From Metaclostridioides mangenotii (lineage in GTDB: Bacteria; Bacillota; Clostridia; Peptostreptococcales; Peptostreptococcaceae), in the NCBI RefSeq assembly GCF_018917235.1, contig NZ_JAHLOF010000001.1, positions 558,001-622,000 on the forward strand: DNA of 64,000 nt, in the 5' to 3' direction. Below, piece by piece: positions 9,600 to 19,727 of this stretch (positions within the stretch are counted from its first letter, which is position 1; every line of letters begins with the position of its first letter). The notes under the pieces are model-generated. The model ran no database searches. It saw only the letters and a program-made list of their open reading frames with translations, and had not been told where the DNA came from. Made by a program: the position numbers and the translations under genes.

Positions 9600-10217
9600 T
9601 TATAATTCCTCCTTAAATTTCTCTAAAATAATATCTTTGTATCTTTTAACTCTATTTTTTTCACATGCTATTATATTTTCTATCTCTTTAACAGATGTGT
9701 CAATATCTTTATTAAATATAAAGTAGTCATAATCCTCTATTAGTTTGATTTCTTCAAAAGCACACCCAAATCTTTTCTCAATCTCTTCTTCAGTTTCAGT
9801 GCCCCTTCCCACTATTCTGTTTTTTAATTCTTCAAGTGAAGGCGGAAGAGTAAATATAAATACTCCATCAGGATAAACTTTTTTTACCTGCATCGCTCCT
9901 TGCATTTCTATCTCTAATAATACATCTTGTCCATTATTTAAGCTTTCTATAATAGTCGACTTAGGAGTTCCATAAAAATTATCATAAATTTGTGCATACT
10001 CTAAAAATTCATTAGCGGATATCAAGTCCTGAAACTTTTCTTTCTTCACAAAGTAATAATTAATTCCCTCTACCTCTCCAACTCTAGGTTTTCTAGTAGT
10101 AGCTGAAACTGAAAGCTTAATATCTTCATTTGCTTTAAGCAGCTCCTTACAAATCGTTCCTTTACCAGCACCTGATGGTCCTGATACAACTAGCAAAAGT
10201 CCCTTTCTCTTAAACAT
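9600..10217 (-). CDS. gmk: Guanylate kinase
   Basis: Phosphorylates GMP to GDP with ATP. It is 205 residues with Walker A SGPSGAGKGT, the GMP-binding SVSATTRKPRVGEVEG stretch and the lid region RGTETEEEIEKR. It lies between yicC and rpoZ. In many clostridia and bacilli a small remA (DUF370) gene sits between yicC and gmk; here the 53-base gap has no room for it. Confidence 0.96.
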   Translation of the reverse strand: MFKRKGLLLVVSGPSGAGKGTICKELLKANEDIKLSVSATTRKPRVGEVEGINYYFVKKEKFQDLISANEFLEYAQIYDNFYGTPKSTIIESLNNGQDVLLEIEMQGAMQVKKVYPDGVFIFTLPPSLEELKNRIVGRGTETEEEIEKRFGCAFEEIKLIEDYDYFIFNKDIDTSVKEIENIIACEKNRVKRYKDIILEKFKEEL

Positions 10218-10270
10218 TTACTTAATTCCCTTCTAATTAAAACATTATATAACTAAATTATATCATTATT

Positions 10271-11152
10271 TTACTCAATATTTTGTATCTGTTCTCTAAT
10301 TTTTTCTAATTCGCTTTTTACTTCTACTACTAAATTAGTAATATTTAAATCAGATGATTTAGAACCTATTGTATTTGTTTCTCTATTCATCTCTTGAATT
10401 AAAAAATCTATCTTTCTACCTATTGATTCATTTTTTATAACTGTCTTTTTTAATTGATCAATATGACTTTTAAATCTAACTATTTCCTCTGTGATACTAC
10501 TCTTATCTGCGTATATTGCTACTTCTTGAGCTAATCTACTTTCATCTATTACACTCGGATCTTCCACTAAGTCACTTATTCTTGTATTAAGTTTTTCTCT
10601 GTAATCCTCAACAACTCTATCTGAGAATCCTTCTATTTCTTCGATGTATTTACTTAAATAATCACATCTCATTACTATATCTTCAGCTAGTTTGTTCCCT
10701 TCTTCTGTTCTCATCTCTTTTAGTCTGGTAAAAGACTCTTCAATAGCCTCGTTTAATTTTGACCAAATAAGATCTTCATCTTCTTCTTTTTCTTCTGTCG
10801 AAACCACATCAGGAAACTTAGCCACACTCATAACACTAATATCATCAGATAAATCGAATTTATCTTTTATTCTTTTTAGTATATCCACATACTGTGCAGC
10901 TAAATCTTCATCTAGTTTTAAACTTATATCTTCGTTTCCGATTACTTCAAATTTTATATAGATATCTGCCCTACCTCTTCTGATGTAGTTTTTTACAGAG
11001 TTTCTAACTTTTTCTTCTAAAAATAATATCTTTCTTGGCATTCTTATATTTATATCTGCATACTTATGATTTATAGTTTTACACTCAACTAAAAAGTAGT
11101 AATTGTCATCTTTATACTCGCCTCTTCCAAAGCCAGTCATACTAATAGCCAT
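10271..11152 (-). CDS. YicC/YloC-family endoribonuclease
   Basis: A 293-residue protein of the YicC/YloC family, reported to be an endoribonuclease in E. coli and B. subtilis. It begins MAISMTGFGRG, the family hallmark, with the N-terminal YicC_N domain (about 1-155) and the C-terminal DUF1732 domain (about 205-293) ending in KSELEKIREQIQNIE. It starts 2 bases after the dapF stop codon and precedes gmk, a very conserved neighbourhood. Confidence 0.93.
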   Translation of the reverse strand: MAISMTGFGRGEYKDDNYYFLVECKTINHKYADINIRMPRKILFLEEKVRNSVKNYIRRGRADIYIKFEVIGNEDISLKLDEDLAAQYVDILKRIKDKFDLSDDISVMSVAKFPDVVSTEEKEEDEDLIWSKLNEAIEESFTRLKEMRTEEGNKLAEDIVMRCDYLSKYIEEIEGFSDRVVEDYREKLNTRISDLVEDPSVIDESRLAQEVAIYADKSSITEEIVRFKSHIDQLKKTVIKNESIGRKIDFLIQEMNRETNTIGSKSSDLNITNLVVEVKSELEKIREQIQNIE

Positions 11153-11154
11153 AT

Positions 11155-11985
11155 TTAAACCTCCAGAAATCCTTCACATATTTTTACTGCAGGACCAGTC
11201 ATATACAATGAGTCCTCTATATCTATCTTTACCGTTCCACCTTCAGAAGTTACATTTACACTTTTTTCTACTTTACCTAGATAGTTGCATACCATGGCTG
11301 ACGCTGTCATACCCGTACCACAGCCTAGCGTATATCCACAACCTCTCTCCCAAGTTCTTACAGATATATTGTACTTATCTTCTACTTTTACGAAATTTAC
11401 ATTTGTCTTGTTAGGATACAGATTATTAACTTCTATTTCTTTTCCGTATTTTTTTGTAAAATCTACATCTAGTTCATCAACTAATATAACAGTGTGAGGT
11501 ACACCCATGAGAATTGAGGTAGCTTTTAGCTTTCTACCTAAAATTTCAACTTCTTCCTCTACGAACATTTTCTTATCAGTAAGTACAGGAACATCATTAG
11601 CTAAAAAGCTTCCTATTCCCATATTTACCTTTATAGAATTTATATTTCCACTGTCTGTATTTAAAACTACATTTTTTATTCCATCAAGAGTAAATACACT
11701 GAATTCATCTTTTCTAAGTATACTATTGTCATACACATATTTACAGAAACATCTAAGTCCATTTCCACACATTTCTCCACGAGATCCGTCAGTATTATAG
11801 TATACCATTTCTATATCGGCCTTATCAGTATTTTTTACTATCAATAGACCATCTGCTCCGACTGAAAATCTTCTATTGCATACTTTTTTTGCAAGCATAG
11901 AATAATCTGCTTGATCTATTCCATCAAACCGTCCATCAATTGCAATAAAATCATTTCCTATTCCATGTAACTTCCAGAATTTCAT
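11155..11985 (-). CDS. dapF: Diaminopimelate epimerase
   Basis: Cofactor-independent epimerase that converts LL- to meso-diaminopimelate for lysine and peptidoglycan. It has 276 residues, with the first catalytic cysteine in GEMCGNGLRC and the second in GCGYTLGCGTGMTAS. It begins MKFWKLHGIGNDF. It heads the dapF-yicC-gmk-rpoZ-coaBC direction and is divergent from rqcH; the 179-base gap must carry both promoters. Confidence 0.96.
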   Translation of the reverse strand: MKFWKLHGIGNDFIAIDGRFDGIDQADYSMLAKKVCNRRFSVGADGLLIVKNTDKADIEMVYYNTDGSRGEMCGNGLRCFCKYVYDNSILRKDEFSVFTLDGIKNVVLNTDSGNINSIKVNMGIGSFLANDVPVLTDKKMFVEEEVEILGRKLKATSILMGVPHTVILVDELDVDFTKKYGKEIEVNNLYPNKTNVNFVKVEDKYNISVRTWERGCGYTLGCGTGMTASAMVCNYLGKVEKSVNVTSEGGTVKIDIEDSLYMTGPAVKICEGFLEV

Positions 11986-12164
11986 AATATCGCTCCTTAT
12001 TATAATTTATTCCTAATACTATATTATACCTCTTGTACAAGCATATTAACAGTAATAATTGCAAAATATTACATATACTCAAGTCTAAATATAAGTTTCT
12101 ATTTCCTACTGTTTTTAGTATAATTAGTTTATTGGCTATAAGCAATATGAAAGGAGTGAGTTTT

Positions 12165-13943
12165 ATGGCTTTAGATGGCTTAGTTATACATTCTATCGTT
12201 GACGAATTATCATCAAAATTAGTTGGTGGAAAAGTTGATAAAATATCACAACCAGAAAACGATGAAATTATTTTAAATATAAGAAATAATCCAAACAACT
12301 ATAAATTGGTGCTCAGTGCTAGTGCATCAAACCCAAGAGTTTACATCGCAAATAATTATAAAAAGCAAAACCCTAAAAAAGCACCTGTATTTTGTATGTT
12401 ATTTAGAAAACACATACAGGGCGGTACTATTACAAAAGTTTCACAAATTGGATTTGAAAGAATAATAAAGATAAGCGTAGAATCTTTGGACGAACTAAAA
12501 GAAAAATCTACAAAAGATATTATTGTAGAAATAATGGGAAGACATAGCAATATAATTCTTGTACAATCTGAAAACAGTAAAATTTTCGATTCTGCAAAGA
12601 GAGTTCCAGTGAGTGTAAGTAGAGTACGCCAAATACTACCCGGACTTACTTATGAGCTTCCACCTGCACAGGATAAAATCAATCCACTTGATAAATTAAG
12701 TAGTGAAGTTTTTATAGAAAATATTAAAACATATGATGGCCCTGTTTTCAAAGGTATTTATACTAAATTTTTAGGTATAAGTCCAATTATTGCCAAGGAA
12801 ATTTGCTTTAGATCTAGTGTAGACCCTAAAATAAATACCTTTGATTTAACAGACGAGGACATCTCAAGATTGTATATTGAATTCGAAAAACTCTTTAAGG
12901 ATATATCTAAAAATAATTTTCATCCTTCAATAATTGTGGATAGAAGTATAGATAAGTATTTAGATTTTAGTTGTGTCAATTTAACAATATACAAAGATTT
13001 AGATTCAATTTATAATGAAAGTGTATCTGAAATCCTTGAAAACTACTACCAAACTAGGGATGTAAAAGATAGAATCCATCAACGTGCATCCGACCTTAGA
13101 AAAAGTATTACTATTAAGCTCGATAGACTTTATAATAAACAAAAAAAACAACATGAAGAACTTTTAGAATCAGAACATGCTGATGAATTTAAGTTAAAAG
13201 GTGAACTTTTAACCGCCTATATATATATGATAAAAAAAGGTATGAAAGAGATTGAAGTTCAGAACTTTTACACCTCCGATTACTCGAATATAAAAATTTC
13301 TCTAAATGAAAATCTTACACCATCTGAAAATAGTCAGAAGTACTTTAAAAAGTACAACAAACTTAAAACAGCTAAAAAAGAAATAACTCATCAAATGGAT
13401 ATAAATGAAGAGGAAATAGATTATCTAGAAAACATACTTCTAAGTATAGATAACTGTGAAAATATGGATGAACTACAGGATATACGAGAAGAGTTGGTAA
13501 AACTTGGATATGCAAAAGTTCAGGGAAAAGCTAAACCTAAAAAAGAGACTACTCTTACTACAATGCCACATAAATTTTTATCATCCGATGGAACTACTAT
13601 TTTTGTTGGAAAAAATAACAAGCAAAACGATCATTTAACTCTTAGAATCGCTGACTACGATGATATCTGGTTGCATACTAAAAATATCCCTGGTTCACAT
13701 GTTATTATTAAATGTGCAGGTACAGAAGTAAGTGATGAAACAATCTACGAAGGAGCTATGCTAGCTGCTTATTTTAGTAAGTCAAAGATGTCGTCAAAAG
13801 TACCAGTGGATTACACTAAAAAGAAAAATGTAAAAAAACCAAGTGGATCAAAACCCGGAATGGTCATTTATGAGACAAATAGTACTATATATGTAACACC
13901 AACTGAAGAAATGGTTGCAAAATTAAAACCAAAAGATGATTAA
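12165..13943 (+). CDS. rqcH: Rqc2-homologue RqcH (NFACT family; formerly fibronectin-binding protein)
   Basis: Ribosome quality-control factor that binds stalled 50S-peptidyl-tRNA complexes and adds C-terminal alanine tails. An upstream in-frame ATG exists at 12033, but AAGGAGTGAG lies directly before the ATG at 12165, giving a 592-residue product beginning MALDGLVIHS as in the family. NFACT-N (about 1-250), a coiled-coil middle (about 330-440) and the C-terminal NFACT-R domain (about 470-585, with DDIWLHTKNIPGSHVII) are visible. It is a single-gene unit with its own terminator, divergent from dapF. Confidence 0.93.
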   Translation: MALDGLVIHSIVDELSSKLVGGKVDKISQPENDEIILNIRNNPNNYKLVLSASASNPRVYIANNYKKQNPKKAPVFCMLFRKHIQGGTITKVSQIGFERIIKISVESLDELKEKSTKDIIVEIMGRHSNIILVQSENSKIFDSAKRVPVSVSRVRQILPGLTYELPPAQDKINPLDKLSSEVFIENIKTYDGPVFKGIYTKFLGISPIIAKEICFRSSVDPKINTFDLTDEDISRLYIEFEKLFKDISKNNFHPSIIVDRSIDKYLDFSCVNLTIYKDLDSIYNESVSEILENYYQTRDVKDRIHQRASDLRKSITIKLDRLYNKQKKQHEELLESEHADEFKLKGELLTAYIYMIKKGMKEIEVQNFYTSDYSNIKISLNENLTPSENSQKYFKKYNKLKTAKKEITHQMDINEEEIDYLENILLSIDNCENMDELQDIREELVKLGYAKVQGKAKPKKETTLTTMPHKFLSSDGTTIFVGKNNKQNDHLTLRIADYDDIWLHTKNIPGSHVIIKCAGTEVSDETIYEGAMLAAYFSKSKMSSKVPVDYTKKKNVKKPSGSKPGMVIYETNSTIYVTPTEEMVAKLKPKDD

Positions 13944-13965
13944 AAGTAATTAACTGCTTAAAATC

Positions 13966-14003
13966 AGAAGGGATAGTCTAGAGACTGTCCCTTCTATTTT
14001 TAT
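13966..14003 (+). terminator. Intrinsic terminator after rqcH
   Basis: A 14-bp stem AGAAGGGATAGTCT / AGACTGTCCCTTCT (one G-T wobble, loop of two) is followed by ATTTTTATTT. Confidence 0.9.
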
Positions 14004-14057
14004 TTCAAATTGATTTTAAAATGAATCTAAAATTCAATTTGACTACATTTAATGGCT

Positions 14058-15710
14058 TTAGTTAATATTTTTCAAATTATTAAGCTTTTTTACGAGATCA
14101 CTATATTCATCTTCAAGTTTTTCTTTAATTTTTTCATCATTTTCTATTGATATTTTAGAAATTAAATAACTTAATTTATTTTGAAGAATTAATATCTCGT
14201 CGCTATGTTTATCTTGACTTATAAAGTCTTCCTTAGTTTTTTCATTGTTTTTAATTTTAACTTCAAAACTAGAATTATGAACTTCAATTTTCTTATTTTT
14301 TATCTCGAGTATAGTATCACATGTATGAGAAATAAAATCTCTATCATGAGATACTATAAGTATAGTTTTATTTGTACTTTTTAAAGCTTTTTCTAATGCT
14401 TCAATAGATATTATATCAAGATAATTTGTGGGTTCATCCAATACCAAAAAGTTGTTGTCCTCCAATATAATCTTACATAAAGATACCTTAACCTTTTCCC
14501 CACCACTTAACTTTTCAACTTTTTTATAAATATCATCTTTTGAAAATCCAAATAAATTTAAATTTATTCTTATAAAAGTTTCATCATAGGACGACTTTGA
14601 TTTAATATTTTCTAAAATACTTTCTTTTTCGTCTAAAATCTTCTGTTCCTGATCAAAAAATCCTATTACAACTCTTGGATTTATCTTTAAATTTTCATTA
14701 TTGTTTTTTACAATTTCTTTTAACAGAGTTGTTTTTCCCGAACCATTCTCCCCAATAAGCGCTACTTTACTGTCCCTTTTAATTTTAAACGATGTTTGAT
14801 CTAGTAATCTTTTTCCATCTGTATCTAAATACAAATCTCTTACTTCTAAAATATTTTTTCCAATGACCTCCATACCGTCTTTTATAATAATTTTTATTTC
14901 TTTATCTTCAGTTGGTTTATGCTTGACTTCAAGATGCTCTATTCTACTTTGAATCGCTTTTAAACTATTGTCTATTTTTTTCTTTTGCTGTTGTCCTCCC
15001 ATTTTATGAAGTCTTGCTTCAGAATTTCCCATTCTCTTTGGAGTTTTTTTGATTTTTTTACTCATATTTGACTTTCCTAAAATAGCTTTTTCTAGTCTAT
15101 TTTTTTCATTTATATAACTTTGATACTCAAATTGCTCTCTGTCTTTTTCTAATTCTTTTTGATGCAAATACTCTGAATAGTTGCCATTATAAATCTTTAA
15201 TTTTCCACCTTTAAGTTCGGCAATTTTATTACATAATTTATTTAAAAATCCTCTATCATGAGAAACTAAAATCATTGCTCCCTTAAAGTTTTTCAACATA
15301 TCTTCAAGAACTGTTACACTCTTTGTATCTATATTTGCAGTAGGTTCATCTGCTATAATAAGTTTGCAATCAACTTTTAGGGCTTGAGCAATCTTTAGCT
15401 TAGTTTTTTCACCGCCTGAAAGAGTTTCTCTAAAATTATTTGGAGCATTTAATAAGCTCTTTACTTTACTATCTTCACAAATATCAAAATCATTATCCAG
15501 TTGAGAAATATAGGAATAGCTGTTATCTAAATATATTCTTCCTTCATCTATTTCTATTTCACCAATAACCGACTTTAAAAGAGTACTCTTACCTTCACCA
15601 TTAGCTCCAACTAATCCTATTCTATCGCCTTCAAAAACTTTGAAAGTATCTATATCTAAAATAATTCTATCACCATAACTTTTTTTTAAGTTATTTATAC
15701 TTAATAACAA
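14058..15710 (-). CDS. ABC-F family ATPase (probable ribosome-protection type)
   Basis: Soluble protein with two ABC ATPase domains and no membrane segment, so an ABC-F translation factor and not a transporter. Walker A motifs are GANGEGKST (about 36) and GENGSGKTT (about 320); signatures are LSGGEKTK and LSGGEKVK; both Walker B regions read ADEPTANID and LDEPTNYLD. The basic linker (about 190-285) and a charged C-terminal coil (about 500-550) match antibiotic-resistance ABC-F proteins such as the clostridial CplR/VmlR/Vga types, but the exact subgroup cannot be fixed by eye. The start is TTG behind AAGGAGGGA. A 270-base leader with a three-codon ORF suggests drug-induced attenuation. Confidence 0.85.
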   Translation of the reverse strand: MLLSINNLKKSYGDRIILDIDTFKVFEGDRIGLVGANGEGKSTLLKSVIGEIEIDEGRIYLDNSYSYISQLDNDFDICEDSKVKSLLNAPNNFRETLSGGEKTKLKIAQALKVDCKLIIADEPTANIDTKSVTVLEDMLKNFKGAMILVSHDRGFLNKLCNKIAELKGGKLKIYNGNYSEYLHQKELEKDREQFEYQSYINEKNRLEKAILGKSNMSKKIKKTPKRMGNSEARLHKMGGQQQKKKIDNSLKAIQSRIEHLEVKHKPTEDKEIKIIIKDGMEVIGKNILEVRDLYLDTDGKRLLDQTSFKIKRDSKVALIGENGSGKTTLLKEIVKNNNENLKINPRVVIGFFDQEQKILDEKESILENIKSKSSYDETFIRINLNLFGFSKDDIYKKVEKLSGGEKVKVSLCKIILEDNNFLVLDEPTNYLDIISIEALEKALKSTNKTILIVSHDRDFISHTCDTILEIKNKKIEVHNSSFEVKIKNNEKTKEDFISQDKHSDEILILQNKLSYLISKISIENDEKIKEKLEDEYSDLVKKLNNLKNIN

Positions 15711-15877
15711 AAAAATCCCTCCTTATCGATACTTAAATATAAAGAGAGATACACCAAAAAAGGGTACACAAACTAAGCTATTATGAAATAACTTACTCTC
15801 CTTAATTTAAGCATCACAAAATCTAATCTATACAAGTAGATTTTAAAATTTATATGCTTTAAATTAATTTGAATAAA

Positions 15878-15889
15878 TTATATTCTCAT
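15878..15889 (-). CDS. Three-codon leader ORF (Met-Arg-Ile) upstream of the ABC-F gene
   Basis: ATG AGA ATA TAA on the minus strand with AAGGAACTAAGGA before it, about 170 bases upstream of the ABC-F start. Very short upstream ORFs are known in the attenuator leaders of antibiotic-inducible ABC-F genes (for example lmo0919 in Listeria). Downstream, an 8-bp stem AAAATCTA/TAGATTTT (minus strand) could be part of a switch. Translation is inferred, not shown. Confidence 0.4.
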   Translation of the reverse strand: MRI

Positions 15890-15930
15890 ATCCTTAGTTC
15901 CTTACCCTTTCTTTACACGTATTTGTTTTC

Positions 15931-15975
15931 AAAGACATTATATCAAAAGATACAATATAAGTCTAATAAATTTAA
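15931..15975 (-). promoter_or_regulatory. Candidate sigma-A promoter of the ABC-F gene
   Basis: On the minus strand TTAGAC is followed after 18 bases by TATAAT (in GATATAATG). It would give a leader of about 220 bases containing the three-codon ORF. The -35 match is only moderate. Confidence 0.4.
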
Positions 15976-15987
15976 TTTATATTTCAT

Positions 15988-17238
15988 TTACAAGTTAATT
16001 ACGTTCACAGCATCCTCTAAGTTTTCTTCACCTTGATCATTACCAAAATCACTATTGTTTACTACCCTATTTACCAATATACCTAATATCGCAGCTAAAC
16101 TTAAACCAGTGATTTTAACAGAACTAGTTATAGGTATTCCTATTTGTATTCCTTTATTAGCCAAATAAGTTGTACCTAGACCAATAACTAATACTGTAAG
16201 TATTACTACCATATTTGATTTCTTCTCAACGCGAGAATTATCTCTTATAGTTTTTATACCTACGTATGTTATCATAGAGAAAAGCATTATACTTACCCCG
16301 CCCATTACTGATCCTGGTATACTTTGTAAAAATCCTCCGAACTTTCCAACGCATGATAAAATAATTGCTAATACTGCAGTTAATCTTAATAAAGATGGAT
16401 CGTAATTTTTAGTTATTGCTAGTACTGCTGTATTTTCTCCATAAGTTGTGTTAGCTGGTCCTCCTAAAAATCCTGCTACTAAAGAAGCAAGTCCATCTCC
16501 TAAAAGAGTTCTGTTTAATCCTGGATCTTCTATAAAATTCTTTCCTACAACCATACCATTAGTAGTTATATCTCCTATATGTTCCATGACAACGGCTAAT
16601 GTAACTGGTGCAATTATTACTATTGCTTCAAGCCCAAACTTTGGCATTGTAAATTGAGGTAGTGCAAATAAGCTGGCTTGAGTTATTTTAGTGAAATCTA
16701 TTAGTCCAAGTGCAATGCATATTCCATACCCTGAAAATACAGCTATTAAAATTCCTAGTTGTTTAATAAATCCTTTACCAAATTTATTTATGATAATTGC
16801 TATTGCAAGTGTTATAAATGCAACCAAATATTGTTCAGATGCCATATTAAAAGCTGTTGGTAGTAAATTTAAACCTATTACTACTATCATAGATCCTGTT
16901 ACTTGAGCAGGAAAATATCTTTTGATTTTATCAACCCCTACTAGTTTAACTATTACAGATAGAAGTATATAGATCAAACCTGCTACTATTATTCCTCCTT
17001 GAGCATACGCTAAATCTCCTCCGTATGCTTCTTTTGTTGCTATTATTACTGGTATAAATGCAAAACTTGACCCTAAAAATACAGGAACTTTCTTCTTAGT
17101 ACAAAAGTGAAATATCAATGTTCCAACTCCTGCACAAAATATTGCAGTCGCCGGATTAAATCCTGTAAGTATAGGAACTAAAACTGTTGCACCAAACATT
17201 GCAAATAAATGTTGAATCGACATTATTAACTTTTTCAT
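15988..17238 (-). CDS. uraA: Uracil permease (NCS2 family)
   Basis: Proton-coupled uracil importer of the nucleobase-cation-symporter-2 family. It is 416 residues and almost wholly hydrophobic, with about 12-14 membrane segments. It begins KKLIMSIQHLFAMFGATVLVP and carries the substrate-binding EHIGD and GGPANTTYGENTAV stretches of uracil permeases. It follows pyrR by 42 bases, the arrangement of pyrimidine salvage operons, so it should be repressed through the PyrR attenuator upstream. Confidence 0.93.
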   Translation of the reverse strand: MKKLIMSIQHLFAMFGATVLVPILTGFNPATAIFCAGVGTLIFHFCTKKKVPVFLGSSFAFIPVIIATKEAYGGDLAYAQGGIIVAGLIYILLSVIVKLVGVDKIKRYFPAQVTGSMIVVIGLNLLPTAFNMASEQYLVAFITLAIAIIINKFGKGFIKQLGILIAVFSGYGICIALGLIDFTKITQASLFALPQFTMPKFGLEAIVIIAPVTLAVVMEHIGDITTNGMVVGKNFIEDPGLNRTLLGDGLASLVAGFLGGPANTTYGENTAVLAITKNYDPSLLRLTAVLAIILSCVGKFGGFLQSIPGSVMGGVSIMLFSMITYVGIKTIRDNSRVEKKSNMVVILTVLVIGLGTTYLANKGIQIGIPITSSVKITGLSLAAILGILVNRVVNNSDFGNDQGEENLEDAVNVINL

Positions 17239-17280
17239 AAAAACCTCCAGATGTAAAATAAATTTGTCTAAATTATAAAA

Positions 17281-17844
<564 letters not shown>

Positions 17845-17933
17845 TTAAAAAACAGATTTTTTATGACAAATCCCCTTTCTTTTTATTTTCTTTTTATTTT
17901 GTAAATATTAACTTCTTAAAATCTCTGTAAACA

Positions 17934-18045
17934 TAAAAAAACCCCTTATCATAAGACAAGAAGTTATAATATTCTCCGAAACATCGAAAAAAATACAGTA
18001 CTCTTCCACAGGCTTATGATATCTCTGTATCATTTAAAGTCTTCT
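17934..18045 (-). promoter_or_regulatory. PyrR-dependent attenuator leader of pyrR-uraA
   Basis: On the minus strand a hairpin has the hexaloop CAGAGA (18022-18027) closed by GATA/TATC, with an internal purine bulge and a lower CTT/AAG stem. This fits the CNGNGA hexaloop known for PyrR anti-antiterminators. Further on lies an intrinsic terminator: stem AACTTCTTGTC / GATAAGGGGTT with loop TTAT and a T-run (about 17934-17964). The pieces are in the expected order between the promoter region and pyrR. Confidence 0.8.
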
Positions 18046-18146
18046 AAAGTTTACTACTATTTATTAAATTATATATTTATTTATTTATTTATTAAAGTAT
18101 ACAACAATTTTTAACATCTTTCAATGTATTTTTATTTAGATTTAAT

Positions 18147-19064
18147 CTATATAGATTTTAACTTTAAAAGTATATCATTAAAATAATCAGGAAGCTCAGA
18201 ATCAAACTCCATATACTCCTTAGTTGTAGGATGTATAAATCCTAATTTTTTTGCATGAAGGATTTGTCCATTTAGTTTAAATTTTTCTTTTTTATTCCCA
18301 TAAACACTATCCCCTAAAAGTGGATGTTTTATAAATTTTGCATGAACTCTAATCTGATGTGTCCTACCTGTTTCTAGTCTAGCTTTCATATGAGTAAACT
18401 TATCAAATCTTTTAATAACCTCAAAATGAGTCACTGCATTTTTTCCACCTTCGACTACAGCCATTTTTAGTCTATCTTTTGGATTTCTTCCAATTGGCCT
18501 ATCAACTGTTATTACATCTTCTTCAACAACACCATGACATATAAATTGGTATTCTCTCTTAGTTGTATGTTCTTTTAATTGATCTGCTAAAAATACATGA
18601 GCTGCATCATTTTTTGCTACCATCAATAATCCAGATGTATCTTTATCTATTCTATGGATTATTCCTGGCCTTGTATCTTCATCATTTATCGTAGAAAGTT
18701 TTCCATTTGTATGAAATAAAAGTGCATTAACTAGTGTATTCTCATAATTTCCAGCACCCGGATGTACCACCATACCTTGATCTTTATTTACGATTAATAA
18801 ATCATTATCTTCGTAAACTATATTAAGCGGTATATTTTGAGCGACTATTTCTATTTTTGCTGATTTTGGAATTTCTATTTCAATAGTATCACCAATTTTA
18901 ACTATATATCTAGGTTTTTCTGTCTTTCCATTTACTTTAACCTTTTCGTTTTTTACTATTTTTTGAATTGCACTTCTTGAGAATTTTGGAAATTTATTAG
19001 AGATATAAACATCCAATCTCTCTCCATCAAAATCTTCAACAATAAAGCTTTTAAATTCTTCCAT
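18147..19064 (-). CDS. rluD: RluD-type 23S rRNA pseudouridine synthase
   Basis: Isomerises uridines in 23S rRNA. It has an S4 RNA-binding domain at the N-terminus (about 10-75) and the RsuA/RluA catalytic domain with HRIDKDTSGLLMVAKN, where Asp is the catalytic residue, and later RTHQIRVH. It is about 305 residues. The ATG at 19064 overlaps the last base of the lspA stop codon and has AAGGTGA before it; a GTG one codon upstream is possible. The exact target uridines cannot be told from sequence. Confidence 0.92.
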   Translation of the reverse strand: MEEFKSFIVEDFDGERLDVYISNKFPKFSRSAIQKIVKNEKVKVNGKTEKPRYIVKIGDTIEIEIPKSAKIEIVAQNIPLNIVYEDNDLLIVNKDQGMVVHPGAGNYENTLVNALLFHTNGKLSTINDEDTRPGIIHRIDKDTSGLLMVAKNDAAHVFLADQLKEHTTKREYQFICHGVVEEDVITVDRPIGRNPKDRLKMAVVEGGKNAVTHFEVIKRFDKFTHMKARLETGRTHQIRVHAKFIKHPLLGDSVYGNKKEKFKLNGQILHAKKLGFIHPTTKEYMEFDSELPDYFNDILLKLKSI

Positions 19065-19516
19065 CACTTCACCTTCTCTTTGCTTTCAAAAAACAATATA
19101 TAAATACACACCAAAATAGTTCCAACAACTACAAATACATCAGCTATATTAAATACATACTGCCATATTATTCTAAAATCTAGAAAATCTACAACAAATC
19201 CAAGTCTCAATCTATCTATAAGGTTCCCTATAGCTCCCGATATCAAAAGCATTATACCTATTTTACCAACTATATGAATCTTTTTAGTGCATAAGTAGTA
19301 TATCCCAAAAATTGAGGCTATTGAAGCGATTACCACAAATATCATTTGATTATTTTGCAACATACCAAACGCTGCGCCTCTATTTTCAACATACGTCAGA
19401 TGAAAAATATTGTTTATTATTGGTATTGTAGCTACATTTTGTAAATGTTTTAATACTAACAACTTCGAAATCTGATCTATACCTAAAAGTACTATTATAA
19501 TTAACGCATATATCAA
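19064..19516 (-). CDS. lspA: Lipoprotein signal peptidase (signal peptidase II)
   Basis: Membrane aspartic peptidase that removes signal peptides from prolipoproteins. It is 150 residues with four hydrophobic segments and both catalytic Asp regions, GAIGNLIDRLRLGFVVDF and FNIADVFVVVG. It overlaps rluD, the classic lspA-rluD pair. Confidence 0.95.
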   Translation of the reverse strand: MIYALIIIVLLGIDQISKLLVLKHLQNVATIPIINNIFHLTYVENRGAAFGMLQNNQMIFVVIASIASIFGIYYLCTKKIHIVGKIGIMLLISGAIGNLIDRLRLGFVVDFLDFRIIWQYVFNIADVFVVVGTILVCIYILFFESKEKVK

Positions 19517-19727
19517 TACTTCTTCCTCCTACATATTAATTGTCCAAATAACATTATACTATACAAAAAACCATATCGATATGAATTTGTACATGTACAT
19601 TATTATACTTCATATCATCTAGACTGTCATTAATGAGTATTAAATTTTTATGGTATACTTAAAGTGATAACTTCAATAGAAGTTTCAGAAACTTTTATTT
19701 ATATAATTATAGAGTAAGGGTGATGTT

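Noticed and set aside
12033..12164. Longer RqcH with 44 extra N-terminal residues
   Set aside because: AAGGAGTGAG lies directly before the ATG at 12165 and known RqcH proteins begin with MALDG-like sequence.
15711..15980. A clear terminator in the ABC-F leader
   Set aside because: I could not pair a stem next to the T-run well enough; the attenuation idea rests on the leader ORF and gene type only.
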